Made by a program: the position numbers and the translations under genes. The notes beneath the pieces were generated by a model. The model had not been told where the DNA came from. It worked only from the letters and a program-made list of their open reading frames with translations, and searched no databases. Of a DNA stretch of 64,000 nucleotides, positions 8,673-17,715 are shown piece by piece; the first letter of the stretch is position 1, and every line of letters starts with the position of its first letter. Origin of the DNA: CAIQPS01 sp963783835 (GTDB lineage: Bacteria > Actinomycetota > Thermoleophilia > RBG-16-64-13); assembly GCA_963783835.1 (NCBI GenBank), contig CAWAOX010000014.1, forward strand, positions 186,001 to 250,000. Reading direction: 5' to 3'.

Positions 8673-8701
8673 ATTGTAGTCACGCCGGGCAGAGGCGGCA
8701 A
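8673..8701 (-). promoter_or_regulatory. sigma70-type promoter for the AOR operon
   Basis: On the minus strand, TTGCCG (8701-8696) and TACAAT (8678-8673) are separated by exactly 17 bases, about 40 bases upstream of the AOR start codon. Both hexamers are close to consensus and the region is the only gap between the divergent AOR and nth genes. Confidence 0.65.
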
Positions 8702-8725
8702 CGCGAGTGAGCGTATGATGCGGGT

Positions 8726-9391
8726 ATGAGCACAGTTGCCGATAGGAAGACCCGGGCTGAGGAAGTCATCCGCCGGTTGCGGGGCGAGTATCGCGAAGCC
8801 GGCATCGTGCTCAACTTCGGCAGCGACTGGGAACTGCTCGTCGCCGTCATCCTCTCCGCGCAGTGCACCGACAAGATGGTCAACCAGGTGACGGCGGGCC
8901 TTTTCACCAAGTACCGGACCATCGAAGACTACGCTTCCGCCGACCCGGCAGAGTTCGAGCTGGACGTCCGCCCGACCGGCTTCTTCCGCAACAAGACCAA
9001 GCACATCCTCGGCGCCGCCCAACAGATACTCACCGACTTCGGGGGCGAGGTACCGGCCAGTATGCAGGAACTCCTCACGCTTCCCGGAGTGGCCCGCAAG
9101 ACGGCCAACATCGTCCTCGGCAATGCCCATCCCGAGGCTTTTGCCACCGACCCGGACGCCGGGATCGCAGTCGACACCCACGTCAACCGGCTCAGCCAGA
9201 GGCTGGGGCTTGTGGCTTCTACCGACTCGGACAAGATCGAGCGGGAACTGATGGCGATCGTGCCTCGGGACGATTGGTTCCAGCTGACCTACCTGCTGAT
9301 CGAGCACGGCCGCGCGGTCTGCGACGCCAAACGGCCTCGTTGCGGCGCCTGCCTCCTCCGGGACATATGCCCGTCGGCCTTCAAGGCCTGA
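8726..9391 (+). CDS. nth: endonuclease III (DNA glycosylase/AP lyase)
   Basis: Base-excision repair glycosylase for oxidised pyrimidines. The helix-hairpin-helix LPGVARKTANIVLGNA carries the catalytic Lys, followed by VDTHVNRLSQRLGL with the catalytic Asp. The C-terminal 4Fe-4S loop has Cys spacing C-x6-C-x2-C-x5-C (CDAKRPRCGACLLRDIC). Length 221 aa is normal. A TATGAT hexamer at 8714-8719 ends 6 bases before the ATG, so the mRNA may be leaderless. Divergent from aor. Confidence 0.96.
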   Translation: MSTVADRKTRAEEVIRRLRGEYREAGIVLNFGSDWELLVAVILSAQCTDKMVNQVTAGLFTKYRTIEDYASADPAEFELDVRPTGFFRNKTKHILGAAQQILTDFGGEVPASMQELLTLPGVARKTANIVLGNAHPEAFATDPDAGIAVDTHVNRLSQRLGLVASTDSDKIERELMAIVPRDDWFQLTYLLIEHGRAVCDAKRPRCGACLLRDICPSAFKA

Positions 9392-9455
9392 GGACTCGCG
9401 CACGGCCCGCTCCGCCCCATCCCTGGTGTGTATCAGATCTGAGAACCACCCCCGG

Positions 9456-9484
9456 TTGACGCTGCCCCGCCCCGCCTATACCAT
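9456..9484 (+). promoter_or_regulatory. putative promoter for paaK
   Basis: TTGACG (9456-9461) and TACCAT (9479-9484) are separated by 17 bases, some 63 bases upstream of the phenylacetate-CoA ligase start and after nth. The -35 element is near consensus; the -10 is weaker. Confidence 0.45.
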
Positions 9485-9547
9485 CTTCCGGCACCGGCAA
9501 CACCGCCGGTGGCACTGCATTACTGTCAGACCTAGGGGAACGACCAG

Positions 9548-10906
9548 ATGATCTTTGACCGCGAATATGAGTGCATGGGGCGAGAGGAACTCGCAAGGCT
9601 GCAAGGCGAACGTCTGGCCGTCCTGGCGAAGCGCGTCTACGATCGGGTCCCCTTCTATAGGCGTCTTTTCGACGAAGCGGGCGTCGCGCCCGAACAGGTC
9701 CGCGGACTTGCGGACCTGGGCCGCCTGCCGTTCACCCGAAAGTACAACCTGCGTGACGAGTATCCGTTCGGCCTGTTCGCGACTCCCATGAAGGACGTCG
9801 TCCGCATCCACGCATCCTCCGGCACCACAGGCAAACCGACCACCGTCGGCTACACCCGCAACGACATCGCCATGTGGGCCAACGTCTGCGCGCGCGCTCT
9901 GGCGGGAGCCGGCACGACCGACGAGGACGTCGTCCAGGTCGCGTACGGATACGGTCTTTTCACCGGCGGTCTCGGAGCGCACTACGGGGCGGAGTTGCTC
10001 GGCGCTTCCGTCATACCTATCTCCGGAAGCAACACGCAACGCCAGCTCATGCTCATGCAGGACTTCGGCAGCACCGTCATCTGCTGCACCCCGAGTTTCG
10101 CCCTCTATCTCTACGACGTGGCCCAGCAGCTCGGCCTGGACGTCAAGAGGTTCCCGCTGAAAGTGGGGGTCTTCGGCGCCGAGCCCTGGTCGGAGGGCAT
10201 GCGCCGCGATATCGAGCAGAAGTGGGACATCAAGGCCTGCGACATCTACGGCCTGAGCGAGATCATCGGCCCCGGCGTGTCGTGCGAGTGCGTCGACGCC
10301 CAGTCCGGGCTGCACCTGAACGACGACCACTTCCTGCCCGAGATCATCGACCCGGAGACCGGGGAGATCCTGCCCGAGGGAGAGACGGGCGAACTGGTGA
10401 TAACCACCCTCACCAAGGAAGCCTTCCCGCTCATCCGCTACCGTACGGGTGACATCACCCGCCTGAGCACCGAGCCGTGCATCTGCGGTCGCACGAACAC
10501 CAGGATGGATAGGGTCTCGGGCCGGACCGACGACATGCTCATCATCCGCGGTGTCAACGTCTTCCCCAGCCAGGTTGAGTCGGTACTCCTCATGTCGCCG
10601 CAGGTGGAGCCGCACTACCGCCTTATCGTCACCCGCAAGGGCGCCATGGACAACATGGAGGTCCAGGTCGAGATCAAGCAGGCTCTCTACCACGAAGTGT
10701 CGCAGGCGATCCTTTCGATGGACGACGTGACGACCATCGCCGAGCACGAGGCCCTGGTCGGGCTGAAGTCGAACATCCAGAAGAACATCAAGGACATCAT
10801 CGGCATCAACGTCGGGGTCACGTTCAAGGAGCCGGGCTCGATAGAACGGGTCGAAGGCAAGGCGCAGCGGGTCGTCGACAAGCGCAAGGAGCAAGAAGGC
10901 TCGTAG
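9548..10906 (+). CDS. paaK: phenylacetate-CoA ligase
   Basis: AMP-forming ligase of the PaaK group that converts phenylacetate, ATP and CoA to phenylacetyl-CoA. The phosphate loop is SSGTTGKPTTVGYT, the adenylate-binding region lies around DIYGLSEIIGPGV, and RTDDMLIIRGVNVFPSQVE is the hinge-to-C-domain motif. Length 452 aa is normal for the family. The ATG at 9548 has an AGGGGAA ribosome site. No paaABC oxygenase genes are nearby; with AOR next door this suggests anaerobic use of phenylacetate or related aryl acids. Confidence 0.93.
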   Translation: MIFDREYECMGREELARLQGERLAVLAKRVYDRVPFYRRLFDEAGVAPEQVRGLADLGRLPFTRKYNLRDEYPFGLFATPMKDVVRIHASSGTTGKPTTVGYTRNDIAMWANVCARALAGAGTTDEDVVQVAYGYGLFTGGLGAHYGAELLGASVIPISGSNTQRQLMLMQDFGSTVICCTPSFALYLYDVAQQLGLDVKRFPLKVGVFGAEPWSEGMRRDIEQKWDIKACDIYGLSEIIGPGVSCECVDAQSGLHLNDDHFLPEIIDPETGEILPEGETGELVITTLTKEAFPLIRYRTGDITRLSTEPCICGRTNTRMDRVSGRTDDMLIIRGVNVFPSQVESVLLMSPQVEPHYRLIVTRKGAMDNMEVQVEIKQALYHEVSQAILSMDDVTTIAEHEALVGLKSNIQKNIKDIIGINVGVTFKEPGSIERVEGKAQRVVDKRKEQEGS

Positions 10907-10914
10907 GGGGGACC

Positions 10915-11877
10915 GTGGACGGCAAGGCGGATCAGAACAAGGTCGAGCGGACCCGAGAGGTGGCCAACCCCTTCCCGTCGGCGCACCAGGACCGCTTACA
11001 CACCCGCCTCGACCCCGAGACGCCGCAGACCTTGTCCCCTGCTTACCGGCTGAGCTACGAGGATCCCGAGTTCCTCATGCGGGACGAGCTGCGCGGCGAA
11101 CGCCTCCAGCTCGAGTTCCTCAAGCCCGACCTCCTGATGCGGGACCGGGGCATCGCCGCCACGGTGGTGGTGTTCGGCAGCGCCCGCATCCCGGCCCCTG
11201 AGGACGCCGCTGCCCGGCTCGAAGCGGCCGAGCGGCTGGTGGCAGAGAACCCGAACGATCCCAAGGCCGCGCTGCGGCTCGAGACGATGCGGAGCCTGGC
11301 GAAAAAGACACGATTCTACGACGAGGCCCGGCGTCTGGCCCAGATGATCTGCGCAGCGGACGGAGCGCGGCAGGCGAACGACACATGCACGCTGCAGCGC
11401 CACGCGGGAAGCGTGGTGGTGGTCACCGGCGGTGGGCCGGGAGTCATGGAGGCCGCGAACCGCGGGGCTCGCGACATCGGCGCCGACAACATCGGCCTGA
11501 ACATCGTGCTTCCGTTCGAGCAGGCGCCCAACGAGTACATCACGCCCCACCTCTGCTTCAACTTCCACTACTTCGCCATACGCAAGATGCACTTTCTCCT
11601 CCGCGCTGTCGCCCTTGTGGTGTTCCCCGGCGGCTACGGCACCCTGGACGAACTCTTCGAGGTCCTGACTCTCATCCAGACGCGCAAGATCAAGCCGATC
11701 CCTGTGCTGCTCTTTTCCAGGGAGTACTGGGAGCGGATCATCGATTTCCGCGGCATGGTGGAGGAGGGCGTCATCGCGCCCGCCGACATCGAGATCTTCT
11801 CCTACGTCGAGACCGCCGAGGAGGCATGGCAGACGCTGAAACCGGTCATCGAAGCTGTAGCCAAAGCGGCCAGATAG
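10915..11877 (+). CDS. LOG-family protein (TIGR00730-like nucleotide phosphoribohydrolase)
   Basis: Rossmann-fold protein with the two LOG signatures, GGGPGVMEAANRGA and PGGYGTLDELFE, that form the nucleotide-monophosphate N-glycosidase site in characterised members. About 80 N-terminal residues precede the fold and a helical insert of about 55 residues follows GSARIPAPEDAAARLEAAER, making it 320 aa, longer than small LOG proteins. GTG start with GGGGGG just upstream, 8 bases after paaK. Role here is uncertain: nucleotide salvage or stress are options. Confidence 0.85.
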   Translation: MDGKADQNKVERTREVANPFPSAHQDRLHTRLDPETPQTLSPAYRLSYEDPEFLMRDELRGERLQLEFLKPDLLMRDRGIAATVVVFGSARIPAPEDAAARLEAAERLVAENPNDPKAALRLETMRSLAKKTRFYDEARRLAQMICAADGARQANDTCTLQRHAGSVVVVTGGGPGVMEAANRGARDIGADNIGLNIVLPFEQAPNEYITPHLCFNFHYFAIRKMHFLLRAVALVVFPGGYGTLDELFEVLTLIQTRKIKPIPVLLFSREYWERIIDFRGMVEEGVIAPADIEIFSYVETAEEAWQTLKPVIEAVAKAAR

Positions 11878-11975
11878 CGCCACCCGGGTTGTGAGTGGCA
11901 AAGCGCGGCGACCGCCGGGGCGGTTGCGGGCGGAGCGCGGCGGCGGGGCAGGTGGGAGGCTGACGAGATGCCTTA

Positions 11976-11984
11976 TGCTATGCT
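11976..11984 (+). promoter_or_regulatory. extended -10 promoter candidate for CNNM gene
   Basis: TGC-TATGCT (11976-11984) matches an extended -10 element (TGn before the hexamer); no good -35 is seen 17 bases upstream. It lies in the 188-base gap between the LOG gene and the CNNM transporter gene, just before the short upstream frame at 11998. Confidence 0.35.
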
Positions 11985-11997
11985 GGAGTGTAGCGAA

Positions 11998-12069
11998 ATG
12001 AAAACGCCTGCAGATTCCCGTAGTCTTCTCCTCCCGTCCACGCCCGGTCCGCGGGTGAGGCATCCATGA
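11998..12069 (+). CDS. 23-residue proline-rich upstream ORF (putative leader peptide)
   Basis: A short frame with ATG at 11998, GGAG 9 bases upstream and its TGA overlapping the ATG of the CNNM gene (ATGA at 12066-12069). The predicted peptide starts MKTPADSRSLLLPSTPG and has five prolines in 23 residues. Proline-rich leader peptides control Mg2+ transporter genes elsewhere (mgtL ahead of mgtA), so a sensing or coupling role is conceivable. No protein-level evidence supports it beyond position and composition. Confidence 0.4.
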   Translation: MKTPADSRSLLLPSTPGPRVRHP

Positions 12070-13394
12070 GTTCCACCGGCCTCGAGATCGTGGGCGTCTT
12101 CCTTCTCCTCGTGGTGAACGCGTTCTTCGTCGTGGCGGAGTTCGCCATCGTGAAGGTGAGGGAAACGCGCATAGCGGAGCTTGCCGCCGACGGCTCGCGG
12201 CGCGCCCGGGTGGCCGACCACATCGTCAACAACCTGGCGGCGTACCTCTCGGCCACGCAACTCGGCGTCACCGCCGCCAGCCTGGGGCTCGGCTGGCTGG
12301 GCGCCGTGGCCTTCTCCGACCTGCTGGGCACGGCCCTCAACCCCACCCTGGCCGCAATTCTCGCCTTCGCCATCATCACCTTCATCACGATCATCTTCGG
12401 GGAACTGGTGCCCAAGTCTCTCGCCATACGCAAAGCTGAGCAATCGACGCTGGCCATCTCTATCCCGCTTCGCTGGTTCTATGTCATCACGCGTCCGGTC
12501 ACCTGGCTCCTCTATATCAGCACGGTCGGAGTCCTCAAGTTGTTCCGCATCGAACCGGCGTCCGAGAGCGACCTGGCCCACTCGGAAGAGGAGCTGCGCA
12601 TGATCCTCGAGGCCAGCCAGGAAGTGGGCCACATAGACGAGGTGGAGCAGATCCTCATGCGGCGTGCGCTCACCTTCGGCAACAGGACCGTCAGCGACAT
12701 CATGGTCCCCCGCACTGAGACCGCTTTCCTTCCGACGGTGAGCACCGTGGACGAGGCCGTCGCCGAGGTGGAGGAGACGAACCACACCCGGTACCCGGTC
12801 TTCGAAGAGGACGTTGACAACGTGGTCGGCTACGTGCACGTGAAAGACCTCTACCGGGCCCCGCGAGACAGCACCCTGCGCCGCCTGCTGCGCCCCATCG
12901 GGTTCATCGCTGAGACGGCGAACATCGAGGTGGCCCTGAAGCGCTTCCAGAGCACGAGGACTCCGATGGCCATCGTGGTCGACGAGCACGGCGGCACCGC
13001 CGGGATCGTGACCATCCAGGACGTGGTGGAGGAGCTCATCGGCGAGGTGCAGGACGAGTTCGACCTCGAAGCGCCGCCGATAGAGCAGCAGGACGACGGG
13101 AGCTACTCCGTCGACGGAAGCGCACGCGTCGATTACCTGGAGGAGGCCCTGGATATGGAGCTCCCGCAAGAAGGCTTCCCCACGCTTGGAGGCCGGGTCT
13201 TCGAACAACTGCAACGCCGCCCGCAGGTAGGCGACGAGGTGCGGGTCGGCGACTTCCTTGCCCGAGTGACCGAAGTGGACGGCATGCGCATAGGCCGGGT
13301 ACTGCTCACCAGGCTCGAAACTGCGGAAGCGGGGGAGGACGGCCTGGAAGATGCGGAGGCCGCCGAGTGGGCGGATAACGACCGGGACGAGTGA
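12066..13394 (+). CDS. CNNM/HlyC-CorC-type transporter with CBS pair
   Basis: Membrane protein of the CNNM family, linked to Mg2+/Co2+ efflux or transport. The N-terminal DUF21 domain has about four hydrophobic segments (residues about 5-150) with the diagnostic GELVPKSLAI. The cytosolic part starts SDIMVPRTE and contains two CBS motifs (about residues 215-335), then a CorC/HlyC C-domain (GSARVDYLEEAL, FPTLGGRVFEQL). Length 442 aa is standard. GAGG 7 bases before the ATG is the ribosome site. The stop overlaps the next gene's start as TGATG. Confidence 0.92.
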   Translation: MSSTGLEIVGVFLLLVVNAFFVVAEFAIVKVRETRIAELAADGSRRARVADHIVNNLAAYLSATQLGVTAASLGLGWLGAVAFSDLLGTALNPTLAAILAFAIITFITIIFGELVPKSLAIRKAEQSTLAISIPLRWFYVITRPVTWLLYISTVGVLKLFRIEPASESDLAHSEEELRMILEASQEVGHIDEVEQILMRRALTFGNRTVSDIMVPRTETAFLPTVSTVDEAVAEVEETNHTRYPVFEEDVDNVVGYVHVKDLYRAPRDSTLRRLLRPIGFIAETANIEVALKRFQSTRTPMAIVVDEHGGTAGIVTIQDVVEELIGEVQDEFDLEAPPIEQQDDGSYSVDGSARVDYLEEALDMELPQEGFPTLGGRVFEQLQRRPQVGDEVRVGDFLARVTEVDGMRIGRVLLTRLETAEAGEDGLEDAEAAEWADNDRDE

Positions 13395-16300
13395 TGGAAC
13401 CGATCGATATCCAGATGCCCGTCGATTCCGACGCGCTCAGAGCCAATATCGCCAAGACCGCGCAGCAGGTGGTCATCCCCGATCGCTACCTGCCCCTGGT
13501 CGAAGCTGTCCAAGGCTACTACGGGGTGCGGACCCCCCTCGTCGATACCCTCAGCGAGTACTTCCACACCTTCCGCAACGTTGACCTCCTCATCGATGGG
13601 TTCCAGACCATTCTGCTCCGTAACTGGACCTACTTCGAGCGCTCCGAGGACCGGGCCCGGTTGTTCACTCTCCTTTCCGAGCTGGTACTCGACCTCCTCG
13701 ACACGCCGCTCTCGACCCAGCAGACGTCGCTAATGCTCCGGCAGTTGATCACTTGGTGCACCGCGGCGGTGTCGGGGCCGCACTCCGATGCCTACGACGA
13801 GCCTCTTCGCACCGTCGCCGAGACCCTTTGCCGGGAATTGCCGTCGCGCCCGTTCGCCTTCCTCGAACGTGACACTCTGCTGTACGGGCTTGTGCGGCGG
13901 GCGGCCGTACACCCGGCCATAGAGCCGGCCTTCTCCACCCTCTTCAGGTCGCTGCTGCTGAGTGGGTACGGGCTGCTGGCCGAACGGCTGCCTATACCCG
14001 CGTGGGCTGCCTCCGGAGAGGCGGAACTCACCAGTCCGCAAGCGGTGGCCGACCGTTTCTCGCAGCTCGCCCCTGACGCCATGGCCGCGTTGATCGCGCG
14101 GGCAGGCTCCGTCTCGGAGCAAGAGTTGCTCTCTGCCGACTTGCCGACCTTCTCCACCGTCCTCGACCAAGCCATCGACCAGATCTTCAGGATCGACGAC
14201 ATAGAGGATCGCTTCGCCGTATGCCTCTACTTCCTCAAGGACGACACCCTGGGCTACCGGCAGAACGAGGTAATGGTGGACCTTCTCGGGGTCGTCCGTC
14301 AGCTCATGAAGCCCGAGCGCCACGCCGACATCGACAGGCTGCTCTCCCGGCTCACCCGCTTCTTCCGCACGCGCGACAACCAGTTCCTGTTGATGCGTTT
14401 CCAGTGCTACGAGGCTATCGGCGTCGCCATCGGGGAGGCAGGCAACGCGCCCGCGGCCGACCACCTCATCGAAGACGTGCTCTCCTGGAAGTTCCAGTAC
14501 CCGGAGATCCAGGGGGCCACCGACGAGTGGGAGACGGTGGTCAATCCCTACCACCTGCCCAAGATCCGGTGCTGGATGCACATCATCGAGTCCAACCCAG
14601 CGCTCTACGAGCGGCTCGCGGCCGCTCTCAACGTACAGTTGCGGCTCGGCGGGGTCTATATCGCCGACACCGATCTGTTCCAACGTGATGTCACTCGCTT
14701 CCTCAACGCGGACATAGCCCCCATCTACTTCGTGGCCAAGCAGCTTCTGCGCTCGTTCCCGGTCTATTTCAACGACGTCGGGGCCGAAGGGGAGCTGCGG
14801 GCGGTATCGACCGAGATCGACGAGATCTGCGGGCGCCAGGACACCCTCATGCACTTCCTCCGCAAGCAATCGCACGCCGAGTCCTCCAACCGGCTGGTCG
14901 ACTTCAGCCGGGAGGTACTCGCGTACTGGATCACGCTCGACCCGGCGGGCCTGCAACCCTATCTCTCCGGCAACACCTGGGACGCCGTGCGTCGGGAACG
15001 GCACTGGGCGACGGAGCCCCACAAGGTCCTCGTAGAACTGGGGGAGATGCTGCGGGCACCCGCTGGGCGCGGGAGGCCGCACACAAGCCCAGGCGGCAAG
15101 CGCCCTTCCGAGCAGCAGATGAAAGACCTTCTGGACCACTTGGCGAAGTTGGCTCCCGAGGCCGTCGCGCGCCTGCTCGACGCGCTGCCCGCCGACGGTA
15201 AGACCGAGGAGACGGCCCGGCGCCGGGTGGCCCTCTTGGTCCGGACGCATCAGCTGCTTGCCCAGAAGTACTCGCTCTCCGCCGACAACGTGGGCAGCGC
15301 CGTCACCCACCATCTTCAACTCGCGGCCAGGACGCGATCCCGCTTCGTCAAGGCCCTGGATGCCTGGAGGCACGAAGCGGGATCGGACACCCGGGACCGC
15401 CTGCTCGACGCAGCCCTCACCGTTCTGGAGGAGTTGCAGAGGATCATCCTCAGCCCGGTGCCTTCCGTTGCCGTCGAGAACATCTACCAGAAGCGGCACA
15501 TCGCGGCAGGCATCCCGTCCATGTACGGCAACTACACCGAACCCAAGTTCGACGCCTTGGGCCTGTCGTTCCGGGTGGAGAGACTGGTCGCCATCCTGCT
15601 CGACGACCTGGTGGTCCGCGGTGTGGACCCGTACGTCACCCGGGACACCCTTCGTGGCATGGCGGCGGCCATCCGCCGCTTCGAGCGCGCCCTCGCCGCC
15701 GATGGCATCGATTCACGCAACCTGGGCGCCAATCTGCGCCTGCTTGAGTCGAGCTTTAGCAGCCATAACTTCACATTCCACCAGTATCAGAATGTGTTCC
15801 AGTTCTTCATGGGCTCGGTCACGCAGCTCTCGCGGACTTCGATCCTAAGCCACGACCAAGTGCTTCACACCGTGCTCAAGCACGACCCCAGGCAATGCGT
15901 GGCTCGGTCTTTGTCTATCGACGCGGTGGCCGAGATGGTGCTGCGGGAGGTCCTGGTCTCGGCTCTGGGGATGCAGTCGCTGGACCGCTACATGTCGACC
16001 GTGCTCCGGGAGATATCCATGCTCACCGAGAAGTTGAGCAACCACACCCTCACCCGGATGATGAACTACGACCCCGAGCGGTTGGTGTCGCGGATCCACA
16101 AGGCGAACCCGGGCACCGACGATCAGATGACGCTGGGCTTCAAAGGGCTGGGGCTGAAGCAGATGGCGGCTTACAAGCACCAGGTGCCGCAGGGGTTCAT
16201 CCTCACGACCGAGCTCTTCAGCGCCATGCCGGCCATGGCGCACCGGCCCCTCTTCAACGACACCATCGAGCGGGTGCGCAGGGCCGTCGGCGACCTCGAG

Positions 16301-17605
16301 AAAGAGACGGGGTTGCGTCTGGGCGACCCCAGCCGCCTGCTGACCCTTTCCATCCGTTCGGGCGCCGCGATCTCCATGCCGGGCCTCATGACCACGTTCG
16401 TCGACGTGGGGCTGAACGATAAGCTGGCCGAGGCCCTGTCGCGCAAACCCGGCTTCGAGTGGGCGGCGTGGGATTCGTATCGCCGCTTTCTGCAGACCTG
16501 GGCGATGGCGTCGGGTATCGACCGGGACGTCTTCGACGCCGTCATGGTCGACTTCAAGGCGCGCTACGGCGTGGAGCGCAAGTCGGACTTTCTACCCGAG
16601 CACATGCGGGAACTGGCCTTCGCGTACAAGGCACGGGGGCGGGATCTCGGTGTGCGCTACACAGACGACCCCTTCCGCCAGGTGATGGCCTGCATCCGGA
16701 AGGTCCTCGGCTCCTGGGATTCCCCGGAAGCCAAGCTGTACCGGCAGTACCTCGGGGTCGCGGAGGAGTGGGGCACGGCCGTGGTGATCCAGCGGATGGT
16801 GTTCGGGAACCTGAGCACGGAGTCGGGGTCGGGCGTCACCTTCACCCGGAACCCGCTCGAGCCGCACAGTAACCAGGTGCGGCTGTTCGGAGATTTCACG
16901 GCCCGGAGCCAGGGTGAGGACCTGGTAGCCGGTCTCGTGTTCCCCTGGCCGGTGTCCGAGGCCCAGCGGCTCGGCAGCCCGACCTATCAAGGGCTGGAGC
17001 ATTCTCTGGAGAAGGACCATCCCCAGATCTACCAGGCCTTGCTGGACGTGGCTCGAGATCTCGTCGAGCTACGCGAGCACGATCCTCAGGAGATCGAATT
17101 CACCTTCGAGGCCGACGCAGCCAAAGATCTCTTCATCCTGCAGAAGCGGGCCATGGTCCAGGAGCAGACCAAGGACTCCCCGTACTTCGACACCTCATCG
17201 CGGAGCTTCGGGCCCGCGGCCGCCGTCGGCATGGGAGTAGCGGGAGGCGCCTACTCCGGCCGGATCGCGGTGAACATCGAGCAGATCGACAAGCTCGCGG
17301 CCGAGAAGCCCGGCGACCCCCTTGTGCTGCTGCGCCCCGACACCGTCCCCGAGGACATCGCCATGATCACCCGGGTCTCGGGGTTGCTGACCGCCCGGGG
17401 CGGGGCCACCTCTCACGCGGCGGTCACCGCCAAACGGCTGGGCAAGACCGCCGTGGTCGACTGCCGCGCGCTGGAGGTAGACGAATACCAAGGCGTGGCC
17501 CGCCTTGCCGGACACGAGCTCAAGACCGGGGATTGGCTTTCCATCGACGGGCGTACCGGGAATATCTTCCTGGGCCGCATCCCGACGACTGCGCGCGTCT
17601 TGTAG
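13394..17605 (+). CDS. giant ATP-grasp/phosphohistidine protein (PPDK-like, no PEP barrel)
   Basis: A 1403-residue protein. Residues about 1-890 are a mostly helical region I cannot assign. From about residue 905 a pyruvate phosphate dikinase-type ATP-grasp begins: TLGFKGLGLKQMAAYKHQVP, SIRSGAAISMPGLMTTF, GVTFTRNPLEP, FGDFTARSQGEDLVAG and EIEFTFEADAAKDLFILQKR. The C-terminus is a swivelling phosphohistidine domain with TARGGATSHAAVTAKRLGK (His about residue 1340), and the protein ends about 60 residues later. The PEP/pyruvate TIM barrel of true PPDK/PpsA is absent, so it is not a complete dikinase. Like rifampicin phosphotransferase, it may phosphorylate another acceptor, perhaps bound by the N-terminal region. 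ATG 13394 overlaps the CNNM stop; GTG 13391 is an alternative. Confidence 0.85.
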   Translation: MEPIDIQMPVDSDALRANIAKTAQQVVIPDRYLPLVEAVQGYYGVRTPLVDTLSEYFHTFRNVDLLIDGFQTILLRNWTYFERSEDRARLFTLLSELVLDLLDTPLSTQQTSLMLRQLITWCTAAVSGPHSDAYDEPLRTVAETLCRELPSRPFAFLERDTLLYGLVRRAAVHPAIEPAFSTLFRSLLLSGYGLLAERLPIPAWAASGEAELTSPQAVADRFSQLAPDAMAALIARAGSVSEQELLSADLPTFSTVLDQAIDQIFRIDDIEDRFAVCLYFLKDDTLGYRQNEVMVDLLGVVRQLMKPERHADIDRLLSRLTRFFRTRDNQFLLMRFQCYEAIGVAIGEAGNAPAADHLIEDVLSWKFQYPEIQGATDEWETVVNPYHLPKIRCWMHIIESNPALYERLAAALNVQLRLGGVYIADTDLFQRDVTRFLNADIAPIYFVAKQLLRSFPVYFNDVGAEGELRAVSTEIDEICGRQDTLMHFLRKQSHAESSNRLVDFSREVLAYWITLDPAGLQPYLSGNTWDAVRRERHWATEPHKVLVELGEMLRAPAGRGRPHTSPGGKRPSEQQMKDLLDHLAKLAPEAVARLLDALPADGKTEETARRRVALLVRTHQLLAQKYSLSADNVGSAVTHHLQLAARTRSRFVKALDAWRHEAGSDTRDRLLDAALTVLEELQRIILSPVPSVAVENIYQKRHIAAGIPSMYGNYTEPKFDALGLSFRVERLVAILLDDLVVRGVDPYVTRDTLRGMAAAIRRFERALAADGIDSRNLGANLRLLESSFSSHNFTFHQYQNVFQFFMGSVTQLSRTSILSHDQVLHTVLKHDPRQCVARSLSIDAVAEMVLREVLVSALGMQSLDRYMSTVLREISMLTEKLSNHTLTRMMNYDPERLVSRIHKANPGTDDQMTLGFKGLGLKQMAAYKHQVPQGFILTTELFSAMPAMAHRPLFNDTIERVRRAVGDLEKETGLRLGDPSRLLTLSIRSGAAISMPGLMTTFVDVGLNDKLAEALSRKPGFEWAAWDSYRRFLQTWAMASGIDRDVFDAVMVDFKARYGVERKSDFLPEHMRELAFAYKARGRDLGVRYTDDPFRQVMACIRKVLGSWDSPEAKLYRQYLGVAEEWGTAVVIQRMVFGNLSTESGSGVTFTRNPLEPHSNQVRLFGDFTARSQGEDLVAGLVFPWPVSEAQRLGSPTYQGLEHSLEKDHPQIYQALLDVARDLVELREHDPQEIEFTFEADAAKDLFILQKRAMVQEQTKDSPYFDTSSRSFGPAAAVGMGVAGGAYSGRIAVNIEQIDKLAAEKPGDPLVLLRPDTVPEDIAMITRVSGLLTARGGATSHAAVTAKRLGKTAVVDCRALEVDEYQGVARLAGHELKTGDWLSIDGRTGNIFLGRIPTTARVL

Positions 17606-17715
17606 CAGTAGAACGGTGTTCCACCAGCCGATACCGCCCTGCGTCGAGCGGTGCGTGGGACGCTGGATGCAGTGATAGTGTTGGCTCGGCTGGCGAAACG
17701 AGAAAGGATCATGTG

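Noticed and set aside
6981..8729. Long plus-strand open frame antisense to aor (582 codons)
   Set aside because: Product is His/Leu/Asp/Val-rich antisense of a clear AOR with no motif; typical of high-GC codon bias.
13730..15499. Long minus-strand frame inside the ATP-grasp protein gene
   Set aside because: Antisense shadow; the plus frame continues for 1403 codons with recognised domains.
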